This document shows positions 13,291-25,052 of a stretch of 64,000 nucleotides of DNA, piece after piece (the stretch's first letter is position 1; every line of letters begins with the position of its first letter). A model generated the notes under the pieces. The model was not told the DNA's origin. It searched no databases and was given only the letters and a program-made list of their open reading frames with translations. Origin of the DNA: Mallotus nudiflorus (taxonomy: Eukaryota; Streptophyta; Magnoliopsida; Malpighiales; Euphorbiaceae); contig CANTUR010000070.1 of assembly GCA_947683625.1 (NCBI GenBank), forward strand, positions 1,984,001-2,048,000, in the 5' to 3' direction. The position numbers and the translations under genes were made by a program.

Positions 13291-14646
13291 ATCACAACTC
13301 AAATAAAATATCAAAAATTAATAACATTTGTTTCTTAAATACATATATCATATACATACATACTAGAATAGATGAAAATTATACAAAATCTCCATTATTC
13401 AAAATTGAGCAATTAAATTGTATTCCAATCATATTAAAATTATAATTATAGCCCAAATTAAAACTAGTGCAATGTATTATATGTATATATATATATTGGG
13501 AATTTGATATTCAAAATTTACACTACTTAGGAAATTATGTCAATTAATTTATAAAAATTTTCTAAACCCTTTAATTATTAATTAAAACTAATTAAAATAT
13601 ATATATTTATCATATTTAGTGTAAAATTACATTTTTACCTCCCTAAAATACATAATTTATATAATGAGCTTTTATTACAGAAAATAATTCCTAAAAATTA
13701 TTTAATCAAGTCAAAAATTCATCTTCTCAAAATACATTTTCTTAATATAATTAAAACATTTAATTAACCAACAAATTTCCTCCCAAAAATATTATTTACC
13801 CTAAAAAAAATCCAATTTGGCATAAACTCAAATATAGTTATAAAAATAGTATAAAAATCTGAAAAATTATAATTTGAGTCCTAAAATTCATATTATTTAC
13901 TAATAGCCTCATTAATCAAATTTCATACCCTATTTAACCCAAAGTTTCAAAATTAGTCTAATTATTATATTTTGACATAAGGCATAAAAATTCCTAAAAA
14001 TTTGTATAATCTTCTTAAAATTATCTACTTTACCCTAAACTTAATTTCAACACTTAATATCACCAAAATGTCAATTAACATTATTATTTTCTATTTTATA
14101 TGATTAATTCCCGAAAATTCCTAAAATAGTTTTAAAATTCCAAAAATTCACTAAAAAAAATCAAAATAATTACCTAAAATCTCAATAAATTTTATTTGCT
14201 AAAAAATAATCAATAATAATCTCCCTAATTGCTAATTATAGCTAAATAACTATCTAAATAACCAAATAAACATTAAATAAATTTCTGTAAATTCAATTTA
14301 ACTACCAAAAATTCAAGAAAAAATACAATCAACTCAATTGAATGTTAACCAACACTAATCACCCTAGAATTGCCAAGATCAAGCAGAAAATTGAAGGAAG
14401 AAAAGGAAGAAAACAGGTGAGCATCTCTCACCTTCAAGCAGCGGGACAGAGCAAGGGAGAAGGACTTGCTGCCGTCGGTGAAGGTGGGGGAGATGAGGCT
14501 GCTCACATGGAGGCGAAGGCTGGTTGACACTTCCAGGAGATGGCGCAACCGAGTGTCGAAGCTGTGCAGACGAGATGCAGGGCTGCTGCTGCGCGAGGAG
14601 AGGAAGAAGCTGCTTCGCGAGGAAGAGGAGAGCAGCTACCAGGCGA

Positions 14647-14770
14647 GAAGAGAAGAAGAAGAAGAAGAAGAAGAAGAAGAAGAAGAAGAATTCTGCAGCA
14701 GCAGAGAAGGCTGGGTGAGGATGGGGGACGGACGGAAATGAGGGAGTTTGGTGGGTGTTTTTGATGTGTG

Positions 14771-14821
<51 letters not shown>
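14647..14821. repeat. (GAA)n and (TA)n microsatellites in B2 LTR
   Basis: A run of GAA units at 14647-14691 and a TA run at 14776-14821. The same tracts recur, slightly shorter, in the LTR stub at 16967-16995 and about 17081-17125. Poly-Glu or Arg-rich frames here are artefacts of the repeat. Confidence 0.95.
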
Positions 14822-14825
<4 letters not shown>

Positions 14826-15092
14826 CAACCTACCAATGTGCATACATATATGTATATTTATCTATAAGCACACATGCATAGCCTCAAAATTTAATATCAT
14901 TTTAAATAGCAATAATAGTAATAATGATAATAATAGACAATGAAATTCTAGAAAATAAACAAATAATACTCACATAAATTAATAACCCTAAAAATTAATA
15001 TTAACATAAATATAATATAATATAATGTAAAAGTACTTATTAGTAACACTATTTAAAATCCCTTTATTTAAATAAATATATAGGGTATTACA

Positions 15093-15107
15093 GTCTCTCC
15101 TCCTTAT
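15093..15107 (-). other. B2 polypurine tract
   Basis: On the minus strand the sequence reads TAAGGAGGAGAGAC directly before the 3' LTR, the expected position for plus-strand DNA priming. Just upstream lies GAATTCGAGGACGAATTC, a perfect inverted repeat also found at this place in element A. Confidence 0.75.
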
Positions 15108-15157
15108 ATGAATTCGTCCTCGAATTCAAGAAAAGAAAGAAAAGAAGAATTACAAAG

Positions 15158-15580
15158 CTAAGAAGCAAAGAGATACGGGAACGAAACTCGCATCTCAGCT
15201 TCAGTTTCCCAGGTGCAATCTTCCGCAGAATGGTTACTCCATAACACCTTCACCATCGGTATCTCCTTAGTCCACCGCTGTCGGATTTGGCGATCCACAA
15301 TCGCCACCGGGTATTCTTCGTAAGTCAAATCATCGCTAAGCTCAACGGCTTGAGGCTACAGCACGTGAGATGGATCAGGGACATATTTTCTCAACATGGA
15401 AACATGAAATACAGGATGGATTCTCGATAGCTCTGGTGGTAACTCTAGCCTATATGCCACTTCACCCACTCTAGACCGAATCTCAAACGGTCCAATGTAT
15501 CTAGGAGCTAGCTTACCCTTCTTGCCAAATCTCATAACTCCTTTCATTGGAGACACCTTCAGGAACACCATGTCTCCAAC
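15158..15580 (-). pseudogene. B2 integrase C-terminus plus chromodomain (partial)
   Basis: The minus strand encodes the Tekay-type integrase tail (FLKVSPMKGVMRFGKKGKL, then FHVSMLRKY), followed by a chromodomain-like tail ending in the signature ETEAEMR...PYLF. The only in-frame stop between them is a TAG where other copies have CAG (VLQP). The chromodomain itself is otherwise open to a TAG stop at 15158-15160. In chromoviruses this domain binds modified histones and steers integration to heterochromatin. The integrase core and everything N-terminal to it are absent; at about 15580 the sequence switches abruptly to gag on the opposite strand. Confidence 0.85.
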
Positions 15581-15581
15581 C

Positions 15582-16736
15582 ATGAAGGATTATACCAGAG
15601 AGTTTAATAGACTGTCCCGACATGCAGAAGATATTAGGAGGGATCCTTACAGAGCAGTGGAGCTGTATGTTACTGGATTAGGACCCGCTTTTGTTGGTAT
15701 GCGTACTGAGGACCGCACCTTGGAGAGTGTGATTGAGGAGGCCCGTTTGATAGAGAGGCGACATATCCGCCAGGGCACTATGATAGATCCTTATATGATC
15801 GGGGGCAGTGGTCATGGTGTAGCTCCCGGGTACCAGCAGCCAGCATTTCACATCGGCAGTTCGAGTCAGTAGGCTGCGGGTAGTTCTCAGCAAAGTGGTA
15901 GGAGGTCCAGGACTCACAGAGTTGGCCGACATGGATATGCTTCAAATAGGAGAACCAACAGGAGTCACAGATTCGGTGCAGGAGTTAGTAGCAGTAGTAG
16001 TGGGCAGAGTAGTTCTGGGTCTGGAGCTAGTGCTTGTGCGAGTTGTGGACGATTTCATCAGGGCCCATGTCATATGTTGACGAGCGCTTGCTTTAGGTGT
16101 GGACAGGTTGGACACCTTGCCAGAGCTTGTCCCCACTCCGGATACCAGCCATAGTACGTTCAGGGTTCATCTTCCTCAGTGGCTCAGCCCTACTATCCGA
16201 TGCCTTAGCAGTATCGAGCACCCACACAGCCACAGTAGAGACCGCCTCAGCATATGAATCAGCAAGGTCGAGGTTCAGTTGGTAGACCTAGTGGACGTGG
16301 TTTTGCGCAACCTTCGACTTCTCAGCAGGCAGGTCATGGTCAGGCTTGAGTGTTCACTTTGACACCACAGGATGCTCAGACTTCGAATGCAGTGGTAGCA
16401 GGTATTCTCTCAGTCTGTGCATGCGATGCTAGAGTGTTGTTTGATCCCGGTGCTTCACATTCCTTCATTTCTCCTGTGTTCGCTTCGAGAATCGAGTGGC
16501 AGCCTTCTAGGTTGTCCTTTCCTCTATCTGTTTCGACTCCTCTGAGTGACGAGTTAGAGACAGATGTTTTCTTTCCTTTGTGTCCGGTGATGGTTGATGG
16601 TAGAGAACTATTGGAGGACTTAGTATTGCTCGACGTACTGGAATTTGATGTCATTCTGGGCATGGATTGGTTGTCGAGGTATTATGCCTTTGTGAATTGT
16701 AGAGAGAAAGAAGTGGTGTTCAGAATTATAGATGAA
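15582..16736 (+). pseudogene. B2 inverted gag-protease fragment
   Basis: The plus strand carries one continuous frame from mid-gag (YTREFNRLSRHAEDI) through a CCHC zinc knuckle (CFRCGQVGHLARAC, about 16090-16131) to an aspartic protease (active site LFDPGASHSF near 16440, then VILGMDWLSRYYA). It is broken by five nonsense codons: four TAG at CAG positions and one TGA at a CGA position. The frame ends within the protease, at DED, where it joins LTR sequence. This orientation is opposite to the integrase tail and polypurine tract of the same element, so the segment was inverted. The gag N-terminus is missing. Confidence 0.88.
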
Positions 16737-17075
16737 GACCACCTTCACCGACGACAGCAAGTCCTTCTCCCCTGCTCTGTCCCGCTGCTTGAAGGTGAGA
16801 GAGATGAGGCTGCTCACATGGAGGCGAAGGCTGGTTGACACTTCCAGGAGATGGCGCAACCGAGTGTCGAAGCTGTGCAGACGAGATGCAGGGCTGCTGC
16901 TGCGCGAGGAGAGGAAGAAGCTGCTTCGCGAGGAAGAGGAGAGCAGCTACCAGGCGAGAAGAGAAGAAGAAGAAGAAGAAGAAGAAGAAGAAGAATTCTG
17001 CAGCAGCAGAGAAGGCTGGGTGAGGATGGGGGACGGACGGAAATGAGGGAGTTTGGTGGGTGTTTTTGATGTGTG

Positions 17076-17128
<53 letters not shown>

Positions 17129-17395
17129 CAACCTACCAATGTGCATACATATATGTATATTTATCTATAAGCACACATGCATAGCCTCAAAATTTAATAT
17201 CATTTTAAATAGCAATAATAGTAATAATGATAATAATAGACAATGAAATTCTAGAAAATAAACAAATAATACTCACATAAATTAATAACCCTAAAAATTA
17301 ATATTAACATAAATATAATATAATATAATGTAAAAGTACTTATTAGTAACACTATTTAAAATCCCTTTATTTAAATAAATATATAGGGTATTACA
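16737..17395 (-). mobile_element. B2 truncated right LTR with a small inverted segment
   Basis: From 16801 to 17395 the sequence is collinear with 14490-15092 of the left LTR, with near identity apart from microsatellite length. Immediately before it, 16737-16800 is the reverse complement of about 14419-14487 of the left LTR. The flipped piece is bounded by CACCTTCA and TGAAGGTG, which are mutual inverted repeats. About 2.6 kb of the expected LTR is missing. Confidence 0.88.
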
Positions 17396-20293
17396 TTCGT
17401 GAACTTGGCAAGCCTCTTATCAGAACAGTATAGTTAGAACCCAACAAAAACCCTCCCTACCGGTGGTCTGTGTGTGTTGTCTAGGACTTAGAAGAAACAC
17501 CAAACAACGTTTATTTAGAAAATGGCATAGGAGAAATAATGGAACATTACAATATTAAGCCATGCATGTTTATGGTCTTTTAGTTGCATAATCCGATGCA
17601 CATTGAAGTCTAAGTTTATGAATGAATAAGGGAGGAGATTATATATGGATGAGCTCCTCGCCATGACTTGGAATCCATACCACAACATAATGCTCCATAG
17701 CCATACTCTGATTCCCTGAAACATATATCAAAATCATATACAAATATAAGCCACGACGAGAACACCCTTGAGTCTCAACCACTTTCACTTTCGCCATAAC
17801 TTAATCCAACAACTGAAAATAAGGCAACTATAAAGAAAAAAAGTTCATCCTTTTCTCCCAACTCATAAAGGGGCTAGTGAATAGATTGGTCAGTGAATGT
17901 CAAATTTCAGTATTTGCATGTGATTTGCAATATGAAGTGTGTCAAATTGTGATGCATGGGGGACCTAGTGTCCTCAGCCTTACATTTATATGCTTCAACA
18001 TAAAATTAATGTAAAAAGTATTATTTCACGTTTACATTTGATTGATGATAAGCTGTAAAATAAATGATGTTTCTTATGCTACAATGTGTTATTATCTGAA
18101 ACACATGCATTGGGGAAATATGAATTTGACAAATGTTGTGTTTGTACACAATTGCAACATTTCATAAATGCTAGTGAAATGAAATTCTTGGAATATGTTT
18201 AGTAGTGGATATGTATTGGCCATATGATACACCAGTACTATATCATTGCATGAAAAAAATTATGATACATAATCTTTTCTTTATTTATTTCTAAAATTCA
18301 AGAGTAAATATGAATATACAGACCAATACAACACTTATTAAGGTATTAAGATTAAGTAGAAAATTATTAGTGTTTAGTTTAGCTACCTCTATAAAAAAAA
18401 TCCTATTTTGCACATACATTAAGGTTTAACTATTTTAAGTTAAAATGACATAATATAAGACAACAATATTATTTTTCTATCATTAATTATGTTAAAGATT
18501 CTTGAAAAGAAGATGGCAGAAATGATACATCCCCTTGATGAAATTATCATAATTGAAATCAGCAAACAACCCCCCATCAATAGCCTATTCAAGTGGTGCA
18601 GGACAATTAACATAATATGACTAGCTTTTTCCTACAGGAAGGACTGAAAGACATATGGAACAACTATGGAATTAGGGGCAGACATACTTTTTTTTTATAT
18701 ACAGTCCTTCCCGAATAAGACTTGAAATATATAGGCCAAATGGAATATAAATTACACATAAACTACTTGCACATATTACATAGCATGCTGCACCAAGAGC
18801 ATCAAAATCTTCTAATGTAGCATCTTCATCAACAGCTAATTAATTAAGGGAAGAAAATGTGGCAAGATATTGAAATTTGAAGTTCAACTATTGAGTGATA
18901 ATTAACTATGTTTAGTATTTGGAAATGTAACGCCTATGTCCATGTTATATGAGACACATAATTTGAAGGTCATATGTTATTCGATGTATTGCTATTGCAT
19001 TGGTAATACCCTGTGGATCTTAAAACATTTGATAATTGTGTTTAAAGATTATGAATATATATGTATTTCACTCATTATAAGATTGTGGAAGATGTATTTA
19101 TCAAGTGTTTTAATTGCTCAAGTTAAATATTTACAGTTGTACATGGCTTTACAGTGTAACATCCATGTTGTCTGAACAACCAAATAACTATCACAAAAAT
19201 ACATAATGTGATCACAATATAAGTGATAACATGTATGCTAAATTAATCCCTTCATATTGAACCCATTAATGTATGTGTTGTTTGTTTTATTAAAAATAAG
19301 TACTATAGTTGAATGCTGGAACTTAACCACAAATATGACAATACACTGCAAATATAGGCATATAATAATTAACAATAAAAATTCCTATAACATTAGTAGT
19401 CAATCGATAACTAGACACATTGATGCACTTATTTCAAATAATTTTCAAACACATTTGCATATCATAAAGTTGTTCTATAATTATCAATGAACTTTCCTAA
19501 TCCGGTTTCAACCACTATATAATCTCCCAGAAGGTGGAATAATATATAGAGTATAGATGGACAGCTTTAAATATGACAATGTTTATTAGTTAAAATTTTG
19601 GTATTTTTGTATAATAAACTAAGTGGTTATATCTCAGTAAGAGTTTCAATTATCTATTATGTGAAGAAATACAACTTACATAAATTATACCATTAGCACT
19701 CCAAATGAAACCATAAAAAGCTCAGACATGAAACATAATGATATTAGACAATTGACACTATTATAATGAATAAATCAAGGTTGTATTTCAACCATTTCCA
19801 TTTTACATAATCTATGGATTCTTAAGGATAGAGTTGATCTATAGAGTAGCAATAATAATTTTTTACAAATGAATGAACATGTTGCACTTTCACAGCAACA
19901 GGACATACTATTGTGGAAATTCTTATTTACAAAGTTGAGCATTCTTGATTGAACTTGCAAATGACATGATACAATATCAACAATGTAAACATTTCACATT
20001 CTAAACACAGACATTGTGCATCAAGGCAAGAATGAAATTGGAATATTCACACAAACTTGCAAGTTAGGAATAACATTATTGTCAACATGTTCCAAATGCA
20101 ACTTTCAAAACTTATATACATGCCCATATTTAGCTAATTTTTCTAAAACACCCATTGAAAATTACAAAACATAGTTAAATAAGTTTAAATATGTCCATAG
20201 CACTTTTCCCCTATGCAATATATAGTCAAAGGAGAAAAAATGTTATACAATGAAATTCTACTTCATATAAAAGACTTTTTGGTGTTTGTTATA
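17396..20293. other. AT-rich spacer, no gene recognised
   Basis: No conserved protein signature, LTR end or RNA gene seen. The short open frames at 18936-19175 and 19775-19960 are rich in Ile, Tyr, Leu and Cys, resemble no family I know and are best read as chance frames. Confidence 0.5.
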
Positions 20294-20842
20294 TCATGGC
20301 AACATTATTTGACAAAAGGGATACTTATTCGTCATTTCAAACCACTATGTTATACACTTACCATGAAATACATGAGTGTATAGTAACCTTAAAATGATGG
20401 AACCCTTAAAAAAATCATTTGTGCATATAGGGCATGCAGTCTGCGAACCACCTAGCCAATATTCAACTTGGTAAATCATGCCATTTTTAACTCTTGCCAT
20501 GTTTTCCATCACCACTATTTCAACTGGTTCATCTACCAAATCAAGTTCCTCATTCCCTATGTTATCATCATTTTAAATCAATCCATAAACCCCTTCAACC
20601 AAAGCAATTGCATCCTCCTCCTCAGCTTCCATGTTAAAATCACTAGAAATGCCATTGCCATTAATGGTCATGTCATATCCACCATCAGACTGAAAAAGGT
20701 TACCATATTGTTCATTGGTGAAGCTAGAATCATCATCATTGCTAGGATTTAAATTCACAATGGGTTCCATTTCTTCATCGCTACTATTGTCATTAGAGAT
20801 TATCACTACAGTTTCAGGCATAACTTCTCTTCTCGAAGACAT
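20294..20842 (-). pseudogene. RING-H2 zinc-finger (E3 ubiquitin ligase-like) pseudogene
   Basis: A start in good context (GCCATGT) at 20842 opens a 183-codon frame: an acidic, Ser/Asn/Asp/Glu-rich N-terminus (about residues 15-80), then a C-terminal RING-H2 finger. The spacing is exact: CPIC, 14 residues, a ligand slot, T, then HVFHGKC, ten residues, a ligand slot, PFC. Two zinc ligands are lost: the third cysteine is Tyr (YTHVFH) and the seventh is Tyr (YPFC), each a single TGT-to-TAT change. Two in-frame stops also interrupt it: TAA at 20573-20575 between the acidic part and the finger, and TAG between the sixth and seventh ligands. Intact relatives transfer ubiquitin from an E2; this copy could not fold a normal finger. 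It may be a decayed host gene or a gene fragment carried by a transposon. Confidence 0.8.
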
Positions 20843-22190
20843 GGCTTAATGTAAATTAGTGTACTTTATTGATAAGCTAATTTAGTTTAATTATTATTGT
20901 TGTTTGATTATAATTATAGATATTCTTCTTCTTATTTGTTTTCCCATATAATTTCTTAGTAATGTAAGGGAAGTCAAATTTTCAACATACATTGAACTCC
21001 TCACCATTTGACTTGTTTTCCAATACTCAATCTAACTAAATTTAAAGGCTTTATTTATTACATTGTCTATGGATTATATAATAGAACCATGTTACAAAAC
21101 TTTTTTTCATTTATACTCGATTTAGTATTACATTAGATGAGTTCTTATACAATATATTCCCATTATCTTAATATGTTATGTGAGTAGAATAAAACGTTAT
21201 TATGCAGTACAATGAATCTTGTTATTTGATATACTTAAAGAAACAAGATGAATGTGATGATTACATTTAGATACGATTCTAATAAAAAGGATGAGATGTG
21301 ATGAGGATGCATGTTATAATGCTATTGCCCTCCCACTCAATCAACGTAACGTGTGGTGCATGGCTGGGTAACATTTGTTGCATGACTGATTTAGATGCTT
21401 GTAACAACTATAACAGTTTACATTACACTTTCTATTCATAATACTTCACAATAAAATACATATTTGTATGTACACCTCTGTGGAGTTTAGGGCCATATTT
21501 AAAAGTACTATCTTGTATCATTAAAAAATTAAAGAAATAGAGTTGTGATGTATTTCAAGTTATACATATTATATAATCAAACTTAAATACTTACACTTTA
21601 ATTTGATTTATCTGGCCACTGTTAGTAATTTTTTAATTCATATATTTAAATAATTAGAAAGAATAGTATTCCCTTTCGGGAAATTCTACCATTACTTTGT
21701 TTTTATATTTACTTTGTTATTATTACCATAGGATGAATGTATGTTAAATTATCAAAAGGCATTTATTAACAAAGTAAATTTTAATTTGTAAAAAATAAAG
21801 TAATGGTATACTACACCTTCCATATATATTAGAATTTTGGAAAAAAAAGTCATTAAACAATAAAATGAATTTATTTTTCATCCCTAGCTAATTATTAGAC
21901 AACTAATCACTTCGATATACCAACAAATTATTTTAATTTGGTTGCATAAGAAGCCATTGTGTCATAACTATTTTTTCCATTATTTAGTTGATATGATTTT
22001 TGAAGAAAAATATTTCATAGAAATTAATTTATACTTAAAACAAAGACACATCTTGCTACATATATAATTGTCATGTGTACTACATATAATATAGTTATAC
22101 TATTTTTTAAATATACGTTATACATAAATAATTAAATTTAATATAAAATATTTTTAATATTTTTAAAATATATTTTAAACCAAAATACTT
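20843..22190. other. AT-rich spacer, upstream of the RING pseudogene
   Basis: This holds the would-be promoter side of the RING-H2 pseudogene. I see no convincing TATA box, coding segment or repeat end. Confidence 0.4.
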
Positions 22191-23702
22191 TGAAAACAGT
22201 CCTAGAGGGGGGGGGGGGAATAGGACTATTAAATAAAAATAAGAAATTAAAAGAATTTTTTGCAAGAATTGAATGGAAGTTAAGAAGGAAGAATGAAGAA
22301 CACAAAAATTTAAGGAGTTTAGATTCAACAATAATCTTACGTCTCCACCTAACTTATACCTAGGTTAGGATTTTCAATCACCCATAATCTTATTCACAAG
22401 ATTGAGATTACAAAAGAGTTCTATAGCTCACTCTTACAACCTTACAACTTGAGTTTTCAAGGCTCACTCAAAAACCAAATCCTAAATGTTTCAATGGACA
22501 ACACTTAAACCAATTCCTTTAGAAATAAATCTCACTTCCCTTCTAATCTATCCCAAGATTTAAGATGAAGAGAAAATTCTATTTCTAATACACAACTAAC
22601 TCTCCCAAGAGTTATAAAAACAAAGAATTATTTAAGAGAATTTGAGAACTCAATTGAATGTTTAAGAAAGAATGAATGATAAACAAGTTTCTTAACTTTC
22701 ATTCAGCTCTAGAGGTGTTTAAATAGACAAACACTCAAAAATATAGTTGTTGGAGGTGCAAATAATGTGTCCAACATCTATATTTTGAAACCAATGTTTA
22801 TAATTTTAAATTGTTTAAAGTGATGATGTCAGACAGCTATACATGGATTAAAACCGTGATTTGATATTGAAAATGTTCGAATTTGCCCACACTTTATTCA
22901 TAAAAGTTGTAGATATTTAATTTATCTTTCCATATCATTTTCAATCACCTTAATTTGACTTTTGTAGCTCAAGATATGTCCAAAATCCTAAGAGTTGTGC
23001 AATCTACAATACATATTACTGTCAGATAGCTATGCACAAGTTGAAGCTGTGATTATTGGAAAAGTTTGAATTTACCCATACTTTCTTCATAAAAGTTGTG
23101 TATATTTGAATTAGATTTTTATATCATTTTTAATCACTTTAATTAGACTTCTATAGCTTAAGATATGTCCAAAATACTAAGTGCTTTGCAATTTAAAATG
23201 CAGACTACTGTTAGACAACTGTGCACTAGTTGAATCCATGATTTTATATTAGAGAAATTTGAATTTTCCCATATATTTTTCATTAAAGTTGTAGATATTT
23301 GACTTAGCTTTCCATATCATTTTGATTCATCTTAATTGGACTTCTATAGCTTAAGATATGTCTAAAATACTAAGAGTTGTGTAATCTGAAATGACAGCTA
23401 CATATGTTGATTTCAAGTTAATATTTACATACCAAAATGAACTCGGATTTTAACAAGCAAGCCCAATTTAGAAAGCTTAAGATGTCTATTTCTAATTTTA
23501 AGAAGTTAGTTTTCTCATTATAAAGCTCTAAAAATGTCAAAAACCTTCTTGAATCTCAAAGGTCAAATCAGCCCAAGATAATCATACTTCATTTTAACTT
23601 TCAATGGAGTCCCAACTTATACATACTTAAACAAACAAATTAAATGCTCAAAATTAAATTTGTTATGATCAAAATTATGATTGATTATTGCTAAGGTCAA
23701 CA
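22191..23702 (-). mobile_element. Copia-like solo LTR
   Basis: The plus strand runs TGAAAACAGTCC...AAGGTCAACA, i.e. TG...CA ends, flanked by a perfect 5 bp TSD tactt (22186-22190 and 23703-23707). In sense (minus) it starts TGTTGACC with an early TTTTGATCATAACAAA stretch. It also has a TATA-like TATTTAAA at about 22718-22725 and a C-run followed by CTCTAGGACTG near the end. The last is a common signature close to the 3' boundary of plant copia LTRs. No internal coding sequence exists. Assignment to copia rests on these motifs only. Confidence 0.82.
22829..23395. repeat. Three diverged ~190 bp tandem repeats inside the copia-like LTR
   Basis: Units start at 22829, 23022 and 23211 (periods 193 and 189 bp). 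Each has, in order, TCAGACAGCTAT or a variant, a TTCATAAAAGTTGTAGATATTTGA-like segment, a CATATCATTTT segment and AGATATGTCCAAAAT. They lie in the U3 half of the solo LTR, upstream of its TATA-like motif. Confidence 0.9.
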
Positions 23703-24826
23703 TACTTATATTTAATAAATATCAGTTTTTAATTAAACTTAACAAGACATTAAATTAGTACAATATTTCAGTTACATAATTAGTATTACATAAATTACCT
23801 AATATTTTTTTTAGTTATTAAAGTGAAGAGTAGGTACTTAATATTACTTCTATTACAATTTTGAATTATGAATACATTACTAACGACTGTGTAGTTTTTT
23901 TAGTTAGTACAATACATAGTATTTGAAATTTTGCAATATATAATTAAATTAAAATAATTTAAATTGTACTATACAACATTATACAATAATCCATAATAGT
24001 TTATGTTGTATCTAATGTATTTGTAGTATTATTATAATATTATTTATAAAAAAAATTATACATTTATATTTTTTTTCTTATCTAAAGAAAAATTAATAAA
24101 TGAATTGTTACATATTTATTGTTTGGTGAAGAATGAGTTGCACGAATTTCCTTATAATGCATATAATAAAATTTATGTTGTAAAATAATTGAGATCATTA
24201 TTTGTAAATTATTTATAAATTACACTGGCAAAACAATACCGTTTAGTCATGAAACTAAAATATTTGTAATTAGAGTTAAATGAGATTAACTTTTTAAATG
24301 TTAATCTCAACATAAATAGTAAATTTTAGTTATTTAAAGTACACAATTACAAAAAGGAAAAATTACAAAATGAGGTGTCAAATATTTGTTGTTTGGTAAA
24401 ACATGATTAAGAGAAATTAAAATGTACTACATATAATAAGCATAATGTTGAAAAATAAATATTTGTATTTTGTGTAAGATATTTGTATAGTAAACTTACA
24501 ATACTATGCCAATTAATGATAACACTACATAATTTTTTGTTACATCAAATCAAATTATTTGTTCAATTTTATACATAAAAATATTTACTTTCCAATGGAA
24601 TAATATCAAATTATATCCTAATATATTTTTCCACAAAATAAAAACATTTGACAAACCACATGTTTACAGTTACAAGTAATAAGTAGGAAAACCTCCAACA
24701 ATGTCTCAATTGGTTTTAATGCTCAATTTTAGAATTAATAAATTAGCCATATATATTTTGTTTACCAAAATATGTAAGTTATACACAGACACAAACATAC
24801 GAATATATATATATATATATATATAT

Positions 24827-24912
24827 AATGACATAGTCCACTATCCTATTATTGTTTCGAATAATACACTTATGTTCTCTATTGTCAAATGTACAAATTA
24901 ATAGTACAGCTC

Positions 24913-24962
<50 letters not shown>

Positions 24963-25052
24963 GACATAGTCCACTATCCTATTATTGTTTCGAATAATAC
25001 ACTTATGTTCTCTATTGTCAAATGTACAAATTAATAGTACAGCTCATGTTTT
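24827..25052. repeat. Perfect 93 bp duplication separated by a (TA)n tract
   Basis: 24827-24919 and 24960-25052 look identical by eye, 133 bp apart, each preceded by a TA microsatellite (24804-24826 and 24920-24959). The lack of any difference implies a recent event, probably slippage or unequal exchange anchored in the TA tracts. Confidence 0.95.

Larger units (their letters stand above)
11868..15092 (-). mobile_element. B2 full-length LTR (3' LTR in sense)
   Basis: 3225 bp, TGTCACGACCC to GGGTATTACA, followed at once by a polypurine tract, which identifies it as the 3' LTR of a minus-sense element. It contains three tandem modules (12492-12672), the conserved hairpin block (about 13130-13290), a (GAA)n tract (14647-14691) and a (TA)n tract (14776-14821). 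Confidence 0.92.
11868..17395 (-). mobile_element. B2: rearranged family-B gypsy element with both ends
   Basis: The element is bounded by TGTCACGACCC on the left and GGGTATTACA on the right, with the perfect TSD ttcgt (11863-11867 and 17396-17400). The left (3' in sense) LTR is full length; the right LTR survives only as its last ~595 bp. Between them lie a polypurine tract, an intact-looking integrase-tail/chromodomain segment on the minus strand, then a gag-protease segment on the plus strand. Reverse transcriptase, RNase H, the integrase core, the gag start and the primer site are missing. The perfect TSD means the outer ends belong to one insertion, so the rearrangement happened during reverse transcription or afterwards inside the element. 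Confidence 0.9.

Noticed and set aside
14466..14741. Open frames with poly-Glu, poly-Lys or poly-Arg (also 16732-17069)
   Set aside because: They are the three phases of a (GAA)n microsatellite inside family-B LTRs.
18936..19490. Two plus-strand open frames of 77-79 codons
   Set aside because: Compositionally like the AT-rich spacer, no conserved motif, no coding neighbours.
20351..20361. GTAAGT in the RING-H2 pseudogene as a splice donor
   Set aside because: Reading straight through gives the expected HGKC ligand and then WFEMTNKYPFC with correct ligand spacing, so the match is coincidental.
22203..22215. Run of G residues as a quadruplex or telomere-like signal
   Set aside because: It is the complement of the C-run before CTCTAGG that is common near the end of plant copia LTRs.
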